From Peterkaempfera bronchialis (GTDB lineage Bacteria; Actinomycetota; Actinomycetes; Streptomycetales; Streptomycetaceae): 64,000 bases of DNA. Of the stretch, positions 1 to 7,268 are shown one piece after another. Position 1 is the first letter of the stretch, and each line of letters starts with the position of its first letter. Under the pieces are notes generated by a model, which saw nothing but the letters and a program-made list of their open reading frames with translations, ran no database searches and was not told where the DNA came from. The stretch spans positions 3,782,001-3,846,000 of the forward strand of contig NZ_CP031264.1 of assembly GCF_003258605.2 (NCBI RefSeq). The letters are read 5' to 3'. The position numbers and the translations under genes are program-made.

Positions 1-187
1 CGGTCGCCCGGCCGCCGCTGGGGCGGATCAGGTCCAGCAGCAGGCGGATGGTGGTGGACTTGCCCGCGCCGTTGGGGCCCAGGTAGCCGAACACCTCACC
101 GCGTTCGACATCCAGGGTGAGGTCGACCAGGCCGCGTCGGCGGCCGTAGGTCTTTGCCAGCTTCTCCAGCTGGATCGCCTTGTCCAT
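1..187 (-). CDS. ABC transporter ATP-binding protein (3' part beyond window)
   Basis: Only the first 62 codons are present; the gene runs off the left edge. It starts at ATG 187-185 on the minus strand with [15 protein letters not shown], then a textbook Walker A ([20 protein letters not shown]) at about residues 38-57. This matches the N-terminus of drug-export or daunorubicin-type ABC ATPases, which pair with a separate membrane subunit (not visible here). It is divergent from the regulator at 281, with two operator-like dyads between them, so it is probably controlled by that regulator. The substrate cannot be told from this fragment. Confidence 0.85.
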   Translation of the reverse strand, partial: MDKAIQLEKLAKTYGRRRGLVDLTLDVERGEVFGYLGPNGAGKSTTIRLLLDLIRPSGGRAT

Positions 188-201
188 AGCAGAGAGGCTA
201 C

Positions 202-229
202 TGAACCTTCAGTAATACGTGAAGCTTCA
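202..229. promoter_or_regulatory. Two TGAANNTTCA dyads between divergent ABC gene and regulator
   Basis: TGAACCTTCA lies at 202-211 and TGAAGCTTCA, a perfect 10-bp palindrome, at 220-229. They are 18 bp apart centre to centre. The first is flanked by C and G, giving CTGAA-CC-TTCAG. Their position in the 93-nt divergent intergenic region suggests an operator for the adjacent winged-helix regulator acting on one or both genes. The dyads are seen directly; the regulator assignment is inference. Confidence 0.6.
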
Positions 230-280
230 GAAGCGTTAAGATTCGCTATGCGGCGGCATCCAGCAGGAGGAGGGCATCCC

Positions 281-736
281 ATGGCCGATACATCCGCGAC
301 CGCCGAGCGGCTCGCGCTGGTCCTGACCCAGGCCGGAATGCAGCGGATGGCCGCCCGGGTGATGTGCGCCCTGCTCTACACCGACCAGGAGACCACCACC
401 GCCGGTGAACTCTGCGAACAGCTCGGGGCGAGCGCGGGGGCGGTGTCGGGCGCCCTCAAGTCGCTGGTCTCGCTCGACCTGGCGGAGCGGGTCCCGGCCC
501 CCGGCGACCGGCGCGACCACTACCGGCTGCGCCCGGACGGCTGGGCGGTCATGTCGTCCAGTCAGAACCGCCTGCTGGACGTCATGGTGCAGGCGGCGGA
601 GGAGGGCATCCAGGCGGCCGGTGAGGAGAGCGTCGCGGGCCTCAGGCTGCGCGAGATGCGCGACTTCTACGCCTATATGCAGCGCGAGCTGCCGGCCCTG
701 ATCGACCGCTGGCATGAGCAGCGCGGGATGCGCTGA
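281..736 (+). CDS. GbsR/MarR-family winged-helix regulator
   Basis: This 151-aa protein starts at ATG 281, chosen over an upstream in-frame ATG at 248 because AGGAGG sits 9-15 nt before it. The central part (GELCEQLGASAGAVSGALKS, then LAERVPAPGDRRDHYRL) is the recognition helix and beta wing of a MarR/GbsR winged helix that senses or represses transporter genes. The C-terminal third (about 100-150) is helical and charged, suited to dimerisation. It is transcribed away from the truncated ABC ATPase at 187. Such regulator/ABC pairs are common in actinomycetes and usually autoregulated. The ligand is unknown. Confidence 0.85.
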   Translation: MADTSATAERLALVLTQAGMQRMAARVMCALLYTDQETTTAGELCEQLGASAGAVSGALKSLVSLDLAERVPAPGDRRDHYRLRPDGWAVMSSSQNRLLDVMVQAAEEGIQAAGEESVAGLRLREMRDFYAYMQRELPALIDRWHEQRGMR

Positions 737-847
737 ACCTCACATATCCGGAGGATCGGGCTTCGGGGCCGTCATGGGCCTCGCCCTGCCGTGTAGGTTC
801 CCAGGCGGTGCACCACGACCGACCGTCAAGCCGAAGGGACCACTCCG

Positions 848-1531
848 GTGAAGATCAAGCTGCTGGCGCTGCCCGCTGCGGGCGCCCTCCTCGCCCTCGG
901 TGCCACGGCGTGCAGTGACAACACCGCGCAGCTGGAGTCCTGGGCCAAGGCCGTCTGCGATGCCGCCAAGAACCCCATCTCGCAGGCCAATGCCGCACTC
1001 GCCGACACCGGCCGGGTCAAGCAGGGCGAGAGCCCCGACCAGCTGCGCAAGCGGCTCTCCGGTGACATCGCCGTCCTGGGGCAGGCCAACCGGCAGATCG
1101 CGGCGGCGGTGGACGCGGCCGGAGCGCCGAAGATCGACAACGGTTCGGGGTTGCAGCAGCAGGCCGTGGACGAGCTGGGCAGGGCCGCCGCCGGATACCA
1201 GGAGGTCCAGAAGAAGGTGGACGCGCTGCCGACCGGCGACCAGGCCAAGTTCGCCGACGGGCTGAAGAGCGTCGGGGACCAGGTGCAGCAGTTGGCTCAG
1301 CTCTCCAGCTCGGCCATCGCCAAGGTGCAGACCGGCGATCTGGGCCAGGCCATCGCCAAGCAGCCCGGCTGCAAGACGGCTGCGGGCGACTCCGCCTCCG
1401 CGCCTGCCTCCGGGCCCGCCGCCTCGGCACCCGAGTCGCAGCCCGCTGCGTCGTCGTCGGCGTCGTCCGGGTCGCCCTCGGCGCCCGCGTCGGCGTCGCC
1501 CAAGGCGTCGGCCTCGGCTCCCAAGGACTGA
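848..1531 (+). CDS. Small secreted lipoprotein, function unknown
   Basis: The protein is 227 aa from GTG 848. A lysine-containing, Ala/Leu-rich signal peptide ends in a lipobox-like ATAC, with the putative lipidated Cys at residue 22. The mature body (about 30-170) is a hydrophilic Ala/Gln-rich helical domain with conserved-looking Cys at the start (KAVCDAAK) and end (PGCK), possibly one disulfide. The last 55 residues are a Ser/Ala/Pro low-complexity tail, probably spanning the cell wall. It lies just upstream of a methyltransferase gene and near topA, an arrangement I associate with streptomycetes. No enzymatic motif is visible. Confidence 0.8.
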   Translation: MKIKLLALPAAGALLALGATACSDNTAQLESWAKAVCDAAKNPISQANAALADTGRVKQGESPDQLRKRLSGDIAVLGQANRQIAAAVDAAGAPKIDNGSGLQQQAVDELGRAAAGYQEVQKKVDALPTGDQAKFADGLKSVGDQVQQLAQLSSSAIAKVQTGDLGQAIAKQPGCKTAAGDSASAPASGPAASAPESQPAASSSASSGSPSAPASASPKASASAPKD

Positions 1532-1584
1532 GCCGGGCCGCGCCGGGTGCGAGCGCCCGGCGCGCGGGCGGGGAGAATGGGCGC

Positions 1585-3189
1585 GTGACGACAAGCACCG
1601 CCCCCGCCGACCCGTACCTCCCGGCCCTCGACCGCGACCGCATCGCCCGCCTGCGGGAGGCGCTGCTGGCCGCCGACTTCACCGCCGACGGCTGCCTGGA
1701 ACTGCTCGGCGCCACCGCGTACGCCGCGCTGGCACGCAGCGAGACGGTGCCCGCGCTGCGGGCCACCCGGGGCACCAGCCCGCTGGAGACCCTGGTCCGG
1801 CTCTTCCTGCTGCGGCAGCCGGTGCCGTACGAGCGCGCCGCAGCGGCCCTGCCCGCCGCAGACTGCCTGGCCGACGGCTGGTTGCGGCAGGACGGCGGCG
1901 AGGTGCGCGCCACGGTGGATGTCCGCCCGTACGCCAACGAGGTGGCCGGAGCCGAGAGCGCCGACGCCTGGGTGGTCTCCGACCTCGGATGCGCGGTCGG
2001 CGGCGCGGGCGGCATCGGAGCGGCCGGTGCCGCCTCGGGCGTGGCCCGCCGGGACCTGGTGCTGGGCGTCGGCGGGGCGTCCACCACGCTCGCCGGGATC
2101 ACGGTCCGCCGACCGGTGCGCGAGACCCTGGACCTGGGCGCCGGCTCCGGGGTGCAGGCGCTGCACGCCGCCCGCCACTCCGGCCGGGTCACCGCCACCG
2201 ACGTCAACCCCCGGGCGCTGCACTTCACCCGGCTGACGGTGGCGCTCTCCGGCTTCGGCAATGTCGAGACGGCGCAGGGCAGTCTCTTCGAGCCGGTCGG
2301 GGAGCGGCGCTTCGACCTGGTCGTCTCCAACCCGCCGTTTGTGATCTCGCCCACCGGGCGGTTCACCTACCGGGACGGCGGTATGCCCGGCGACGAGCTC
2401 TGCCGGCGGCTGGTGCGGGAGGCGGCGGACCATCTGGCGCCCGGCGGCTACTGCCAGTTGCTCGCCAACTGGCAGCACATCCGCGGCGAGGACTGGCATG
2501 AGCGGCTGGCCGAGTGGGTCGCCGGTACCGGCCTGGACGCCTGGGTGGTGCAGCGGGAGGTCCAGGATGTCGCCCAGTACGCGGAGTTGTGGCTGCGCGA
2601 CGCGGGGGACCACCGGGCCGCCGCCGAGGCCACCGAGGCCACCGAGGCCGCCGGGAGCGGCTATGACGCCCGCTACGACGAGTGGCTGGACGCCTTCGAG
2701 TCCGCCAAGGTCGAGGGGATCGGCTTCGGCTGGATCACCCTGCGGGCGTCCGGCGCCGAGCAGCCCGCCGTCCATGTGGAGGAGTGGCCGCACCCGGTGG
2801 AGCAGCCGCTCGGCCCGCATATCGAGCGGTGGTTCGCCCGCCAGGGCTTCCTGCGGACCCGCGACGACGCGGTACTGCTGGCCGCCCACTACCGGCTGGC
2901 GCCGGAGGTGGTGCAGGAGCAGGTCGGTGCGCCGGGCGCGGAGGACCCCGAGCATGTGATCCTCCGTCAGAACCGTGGCATGCGGCGGGCAACCAAGGTG
3001 GACACGGTCGGCGCGGGCTTCGCCGGAGTCTGCGACGGCACGCTGGCCGCCGGCGACATCGTGGATGCCATCGCCCGGCTGCTGGGCGAGGACCGGGTGA
3101 TGCTCCGCGACCGCGTCCCGCAGTCGCTGCGGCTGCTGGTGGAGCAGGGCTTCATCGAGCCTGTCGAGCCCGTCGGCCCGGTCGGCTGA
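1585..3189 (+). CDS. Class I SAM-dependent methyltransferase with NPPF motif
   Basis: The 534-aa protein starts at GTG 1585. A helical N-terminal domain (about 1-150) precedes a Rossmann methyltransferase core: DLGAGSG (motif I), then ATDVNPRAL (motif II), FDLVVSNPPFV (motif IV) at about residues 248-256. NPP[FY] is typical of N-methyltransferases acting on planar amino groups, as in HemK/PrmC, RsmC or N6-adenine enzymes. A further 200-aa C-terminal domain follows, absent from PrmC, so this is the larger actinobacterial relative. The substrate (protein, rRNA or DNA) cannot be assigned. Confidence 0.85.
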   Translation: MTTSTAPADPYLPALDRDRIARLREALLAADFTADGCLELLGATAYAALARSETVPALRATRGTSPLETLVRLFLLRQPVPYERAAAALPAADCLADGWLRQDGGEVRATVDVRPYANEVAGAESADAWVVSDLGCAVGGAGGIGAAGAASGVARRDLVLGVGGASTTLAGITVRRPVRETLDLGAGSGVQALHAARHSGRVTATDVNPRALHFTRLTVALSGFGNVETAQGSLFEPVGERRFDLVVSNPPFVISPTGRFTYRDGGMPGDELCRRLVREAADHLAPGGYCQLLANWQHIRGEDWHERLAEWVAGTGLDAWVVQREVQDVAQYAELWLRDAGDHRAAAEATEATEAAGSGYDARYDEWLDAFESAKVEGIGFGWITLRASGAEQPAVHVEEWPHPVEQPLGPHIERWFARQGFLRTRDDAVLLAAHYRLAPEVVQEQVGAPGAEDPEHVILRQNRGMRRATKVDTVGAGFAGVCDGTLAAGDIVDAIARLLGEDRVMLRDRVPQSLRLLVEQGFIEPVEPVGPVG

Positions 3190-3203
3190 TCCGGCCGCGC
3201 GCG

Positions 3204-3226
3204 ACTGTCCACAGCCTGTGGACAGT
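3204..3226. repeat. Perfect 11-bp inverted repeat resembling head-to-head DnaA boxes
   Basis: ACTGTCCACAG, one C, then CTGTGGACAGT. Each arm contains CTGTCCACA, one base from the streptomycete DnaA-box consensus TTGTCCACA as I recall it. It lies 15 nt downstream of the methyltransferase stop. A one-base loop makes a terminator role unlikely, so protein binding is more plausible. Confidence 0.6.
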
Positions 3227-3403
3227 CCGCCGTAGGGGCCGTCCGGTCCACCCTTTTGTCGCCGTCTCTTCGCCCGCCGTACCCGCCGGGTCGGTGCCGC
3301 GTTGACCTGCCACCGGGATGCTCGGCACGGCAGCCGATCCGCAGCGGATCGGCCGCGGCGAGCGACACGGCGAGCGATGCGGCAGCGGGGGAGGGGCGGA
3401 CGG

Positions 3404-3832
3404 GTGGAGGCACCGGCGGCGGTCACGGCGGGGGCAGTGTTCGCGCTCTTCGGCGGCGCGCTGCTGTGCTGGTGCGCCGCCGAGGTACGCCTGCGCCGGT
3501 ATCTGCGCCACCACGGGGTCCCGGCGGTCGCCCGGGTGGTCGCCGACAGCCACGCCGCCGAGACCGACGACCCCACGCCCGCGCTGGCGTACAGCACCGC
3601 CGACCGCGCCGAGTCGCTGGTCTCCCGGCCGCGCGGGCACACCCCGCTGAGCAGGCCCGCCCGGCTCTCCCCGGGCACCCTGGTGCAGATCTGCTACGAC
3701 CCCCGGCGCCCCGCACGGATGGCCCTGGCGGACGGCCTGCGTACGGCGCCCAGCGACGCTTTCTGGACGATTCTCGGCGTCGGCAGCCTCGCCGTCGGCC
3801 TGGCCGTGCTCCTCTCCGCCGTCGGCCGCTGA
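3404..3832 (+). CDS. Small membrane protein, DUF3592-like
   Basis: The 142-aa protein is read from GTG 3404, which follows a GGGGGAGGGG ribosome-binding site by about 7 nt. Longer in-frame starts at 3302 and 3377 add only an Arg-rich, low-complexity leader. One transmembrane helix lies near the N-terminus (about 6-25) and another at the C-terminus (about 120-138). Between them is a soluble loop with VAYSTAD-like and LVQICYDPRRP segments. This layout (TM, beta-rich loop ending in a YDP motif, TM) is characteristic of DUF3592 membrane proteins. The function of the family is not known to me. Confidence 0.7.
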   Translation: MEAPAAVTAGAVFALFGGALLCWCAAEVRLRRYLRHHGVPAVARVVADSHAAETDDPTPALAYSTADRAESLVSRPRGHTPLSRPARLSPGTLVQICYDPRRPARMALADGLRTAPSDAFWTILGVGSLAVGLAVLLSAVGR

Positions 3833-4246
3833 ACCGGAGCGCAGACCGCAGCGCAGACCGCAGCGCAGTCCGGAGCGCACCGCAGCACCCGCAGCGCCGC
3901 GTCGAACCCGAGTGCCGAGAAAGTCTCCCGGGCCCGGCCGAGGCCCCCCGTTACGTAAAGGGCATGCCAAGAAACCGGTCCCGCCCCCGCTCAGGAGGTG
4001 GTCCGCGCGGCGGGAACACCCGGCATCGGGTTACCGTTCGAGTGGCGTCGGTCGGCCCCGCCGGTGAAAAAGCGGGATCCGTCCGTTTGACAAGGGTGGC
4101 CGGGGTACGGTCACACTCCGCAGTTGGGGGTGCGTCGTGCAACGCGGCGGGCCCCGGCGGAGGCCGGGTCGAACGGCGCGCGCCCGACACAGGAGCCGCG
4201 CATCACCGGCCGGCCACCACCCACGACCGGGAGAGAAGAGCAGAAG
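3833..4246. other. Intergenic leader of topA with short repeats
   Basis: No gene is supported here. From about 3840 a 12-bp unit GCGCAGACCGCA is repeated twice in tandem and then degenerates. Near 4087-4117 there is a promoter-like element (see separate entry). An open frame continuous with topA exists from 4124, but the first 41 codons are unlike known TopA N-termini and are taken as leader. Confidence 0.5.
4087..4117 (+). promoter_or_regulatory. Candidate topA promoter
   Basis: TTGACA at 4087-4092 is an exact vegetative -35 box. The best -10 is CACACT at 4112-4117 (fits xAxxxT, 19-nt spacer). A TACGGT at 4106-4111 is a better hexamer but only 13 nt away. This would give an untranslated leader of about 120 nt. 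Read by eye only. Confidence 0.35.
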
Positions 4247-7144
4247 GTGTCCCCGACCAGCGAGACCGCCCGCGACGGACGTCGACTCGTCATCGTCGAG
4301 TCGCCGGCCAAGGCGAAGACGATCAAGGGCTATCTGGGCCCCGGGTACGTCGTCGAGGCGAGCGTCGGGCACATCCGAGACCTCCCCAGCGGCGCCGCCG
4401 AGGTACCCGCCAAGTACACCGGCGAGGTGCGCCGCCTCGGCGTCGACGTCGAGCATGACTTCGAGCCCATCTATGTCGTCAACTCCGACAAGAAGAGCCA
4501 GGTCGCCAAGCTCAAGTCGCTGCTCGCCGACGCCGACGAACTGCTGCTCGCCACCGATGAGGACCGCGAGGGCGAGGCCATCGCCTGGCACCTCCAGCAG
4601 GTGCTCAAGCCCAAGGTGCCGGTGCGCCGGATGGTCTTCCACGAGATCACCAAGGACGCCATCCAGGAGGCCGTCCGCAACCCCCGCGACCTCAACCAGC
4701 GCCTGGTCGACGCCCAGGAGACCCGCCGCATCCTCGACCGGCTCTACGGTTACGAGGTCTCCCCGGTGCTCTGGAAGAAGGTCGCCCGCGGCCTCTCCGC
4801 CGGCCGGGTGCAGTCGGTGGCCACCCGCCTGGTGGTGGAGCGCGAGCGCGAGCGGATCGCCTTCCGCTCCGCCTCCTACTGGGACCTGGTCGGCACCTTC
4901 TCGACCGGCCGCGCCGGCGACGCCGCCGACCCGGAGTCCTTCGGTGCCCGGCTCACCACCGTGGACGGCCGCCGGGTCGCCACCGGCCGCGACTTCGGCC
5001 CCGACGGCCGGCTCAAGGGAGCCTCCGCCCAGGTGCTGCACCTGGACGAGACGGCCGCCCGGGCGCTGGCCGCCGCCCTCGCCGACACCGCCTTCGCGGT
5101 GCGCAGCGTGGAGTCCAAGCCCTACCGGCGCTCCCCGTACGCGCCCTTCCGCACCACCACGCTCCAGCAGGAGGCCAGCCGCAAGCTGGGCTTCGGCGCC
5201 AAGCGCACCATGCAGGTCGCCCAGAAGCTGTACGAGAACGGCTTCATCACCTACATGCGAACCGACTCCACCACGCTCTCCGAGACGGCGGTGGCGGCAG
5301 CCCGCGCCCAGGTGAAGCAGCTCTACGGCGAGTCGTACCTGCCGGACGCCCCCCGGGTCTACGCCAGCAAGGTCAAGAACGCCCAGGAGGCGCACGAGGC
5401 GATCCGCCCCTCCGGCGACCGCTTCCGCACCCCGGCCGAGACCCGGCTCTCCGGCGACGAGTTCCGCCTCTACGAGCTGATCTGGATGCGTACCGTCGCC
5501 TCCCAGATGAAGGACGCGGTCGGCCAGTCCGTCACCGTCCGGGTCGGCGGGCACAGCGCGGACGGCCGGGATGTCGAGTTCTCCGCCTCCGGCAAGATCA
5601 TCACCTTCCACGGCTTCCTCAAGGCATACGTCGAGGGCGCCGACGACCCCAACGCCGAACTCGACGACCGCGAGCGCCGGCTGCCCCAGGTCACCGAGGG
5701 CGACCCGCTGGCCGCCGAGCAGCTCGCCCCCGAGGGCCACGCCACCAAGCCCCCGGCCCGCTACACCGAGGCTTCGCTGGTCAAGGAGCTGGAGGAGCGG
5801 GAGATCGGCCGCCCCTCCACCTACGCCTCGATCATCGGCACCATCCTCGACCGGGGCTATGTCTTCAAGAAGGGGACGGCGCTGGTCCCCTCCTTCCTCT
5901 CCTTCGCCGTGGTCGGCCTGCTGGAGAAGCACTTCGGCCGGCTGGTCGACTACGACTTCACCGCCCGCATGGAGGACGACCTCGACCGCATCGCCCGTGG
6001 CGAGGCCAAGGCGGTGCCGTGGCTGCGCCGCTTCTACTTCGGTGACGGCGACGTCGACGCCGCCTCCGCCGCGCACGCCGGAAACGGCGACGGCGACCAC
6101 CTCGGCGGCCTCAAGGAACTGGTCACCGACCTGGGCGCGATCGACGCCCGCGAGGTCAGCTCCTTCCCGGTCGGCGACGGCATCGTGCTGCGCGTCGGCC
6201 GCTACGGGCCGTATGTCGAGCGGAAGGGCGAGGACGGCGCCGAGCAGCGCGCCGACGTCCCCGACGACCTGCCGCCGGACGAGCTGACCGTCCAGCTCGC
6301 CGGGGAACTGCTGGCCAAGCCCACCGGCGACTACGAGCTGGGCACCGACCCCGCCACCGGCCACGCCATCGTGGCCAAGGACGGCCGCTACGGCCCCTAT
6401 GTCACCGAGATCCTCCCCGAGGACGCTCCCAAGACCGGCAAGAACGCCGTCAAGCCGCGCACCGCCTCGCTGCTGAAGTCGATGTCGCTGGAGACGGTGA
6501 CCCTGGAGGACGCGCTCCGCCTGCTCACCCTGCCCCGGGTGGTCGGCACCGACCCCGCCGACGACCAGGAGATCACGGCGCAGAACGGCCGCTTCGGCCC
6601 GTACCTCAGGAAGGGCACCGACTCCCGGTCGCTGGAGACCGAGGAGCAGATGTTCACCATCACCCTCGACGAGGCCCTGGCCATCTACGCGCAGCCCAAG
6701 CAGCGCGGTCGCCGCGCTGCCGCGCCCCCGCTCAAGGAGCTGGGCGCCGACCCGGTCAGCGGAAAGCCGGTGGTCGTCAAGGACGGCCGCTTCGGCCCGT
6801 ATGTCACCGACGGCGAGACCAACGCGACGCTGCGCAAGGACGACGACGTCGAGACCATCACCCCGGAGCGGGGCTTCGAGCTGCTGGCGGAGAAGCGCTC
6901 CAAGGGCCCGGCGAAGAAGACCGCCAAGAAGGCCCCGGCGAAGAAGGCGGCGGCCAAGAAGACCACCACCGCCAAGGCCGCCACCACCACCAAGACCGCC
7001 GCCAAGACCGCCGCCAAGACCGCCGCCAAGAAGACGGCGGCGAAGTCCACCGCCAAGAAGGCCCCGGCGAAGAAGACCACGGCGAAGGCCGCTGCCCCGG
7101 CCGAGTCCGGCTCCGCCGGCCTCCCGGTCTCCGAGCAGGTCTGA
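4247..7144 (+). CDS. topA: DNA topoisomerase I (type IA)
   Basis: This 965-aa enzyme relaxes negative supercoils through a transient 5'-phosphotyrosine link. The start is GTG 4247 (MSPTSETARDGRR), as in known streptomycete TopA. The Toprim domain begins with IVESPAKAK (active-site Glu18) and carries the metal-binding DEDRE at 104-108. The catalytic tyrosine is Tyr336 in FITYMRTDS. Repeated C-terminal domains (four GRFGPY or GRYGPY motifs at about 645-855) replace the zinc fingers of E. coli TopA. The last 80 residues are a Lys/Ala tail (KKTAKKAPAKK-type repeats), typical of actinobacterial TopA and thought to raise processivity. A strong hairpin follows the stop codon. Confidence 0.98.
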   Translation: MSPTSETARDGRRLVIVESPAKAKTIKGYLGPGYVVEASVGHIRDLPSGAAEVPAKYTGEVRRLGVDVEHDFEPIYVVNSDKKSQVAKLKSLLADADELLLATDEDREGEAIAWHLQQVLKPKVPVRRMVFHEITKDAIQEAVRNPRDLNQRLVDAQETRRILDRLYGYEVSPVLWKKVARGLSAGRVQSVATRLVVERERERIAFRSASYWDLVGTFSTGRAGDAADPESFGARLTTVDGRRVATGRDFGPDGRLKGASAQVLHLDETAARALAAALADTAFAVRSVESKPYRRSPYAPFRTTTLQQEASRKLGFGAKRTMQVAQKLYENGFITYMRTDSTTLSETAVAAARAQVKQLYGESYLPDAPRVYASKVKNAQEAHEAIRPSGDRFRTPAETRLSGDEFRLYELIWMRTVASQMKDAVGQSVTVRVGGHSADGRDVEFSASGKIITFHGFLKAYVEGADDPNAELDDRERRLPQVTEGDPLAAEQLAPEGHATKPPARYTEASLVKELEEREIGRPSTYASIIGTILDRGYVFKKGTALVPSFLSFAVVGLLEKHFGRLVDYDFTARMEDDLDRIARGEAKAVPWLRRFYFGDGDVDAASAAHAGNGDGDHLGGLKELVTDLGAIDAREVSSFPVGDGIVLRVGRYGPYVERKGEDGAEQRADVPDDLPPDELTVQLAGELLAKPTGDYELGTDPATGHAIVAKDGRYGPYVTEILPEDAPKTGKNAVKPRTASLLKSMSLETVTLEDALRLLTLPRVVGTDPADDQEITAQNGRFGPYLRKGTDSRSLETEEQMFTITLDEALAIYAQPKQRGRRAAAPPLKELGADPVSGKPVVVKDGRFGPYVTDGETNATLRKDDDVETITPERGFELLAEKRSKGPAKKTAKKAPAKKAAAKKTTTAKAATTTKTAAKTAAKTAAKKTAAKSTAKKAPAKKTTAKAAAPAESGSAGLPVSEQV

Positions 7145-7194
7145 CCGGCCCGGTGGGCGGTCCCGGCAGCGTCCGGGCCGCCCACCGCCGGTCA
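7142..7194 (+). terminator. Rho-independent-type terminator of topA
   Basis: A long stem begins at the topA stop codon. GGTGGGCGG (7152-7160) pairs with CCGCCCACC (7178-7186). Inside it CCCGG (7162-7166) pairs with CCGGG (7173-7177) around the loop CAGCGT. Outside it TGACCGG (7142-7148) pairs with CCGGTCA (7188-7194). There is no U tract, as is usual for streptomycetes. Confidence 0.75.
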
Positions 7195-7256
7195 CAACCG
7201 TGTCATGAGCGCATATGCGGACAGTCACCTCTCCGTTTGAAGCGGCGCCGGACGGT

Positions 7257-7262
7257 TAGGCT
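7257..7262 (+). promoter_or_regulatory. -10 box giving a leaderless tmk transcript
   Basis: TAGGCT ends 6 nt before ATG 7269, so transcription would start at or next to the A of the start codon. No Shine-Dalgarno is visible, consistent with a leaderless mRNA. TTGAAG at 7237-7242 is the only -35-like hexamer and sits closer than usual (14-nt spacer). Confidence 0.45.
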
Positions 7263-7268
7263 GGCCGC

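Noticed and set aside
4031-7228. A 1065-codon open frame antisense to topA, and similar long antisense frames over tmk, the NRPS and PKS genes
   Set aside because: They mirror the third-position GC of real genes, are Gly/Arg/Val-rich without motifs, and have no ribosome-binding sites.
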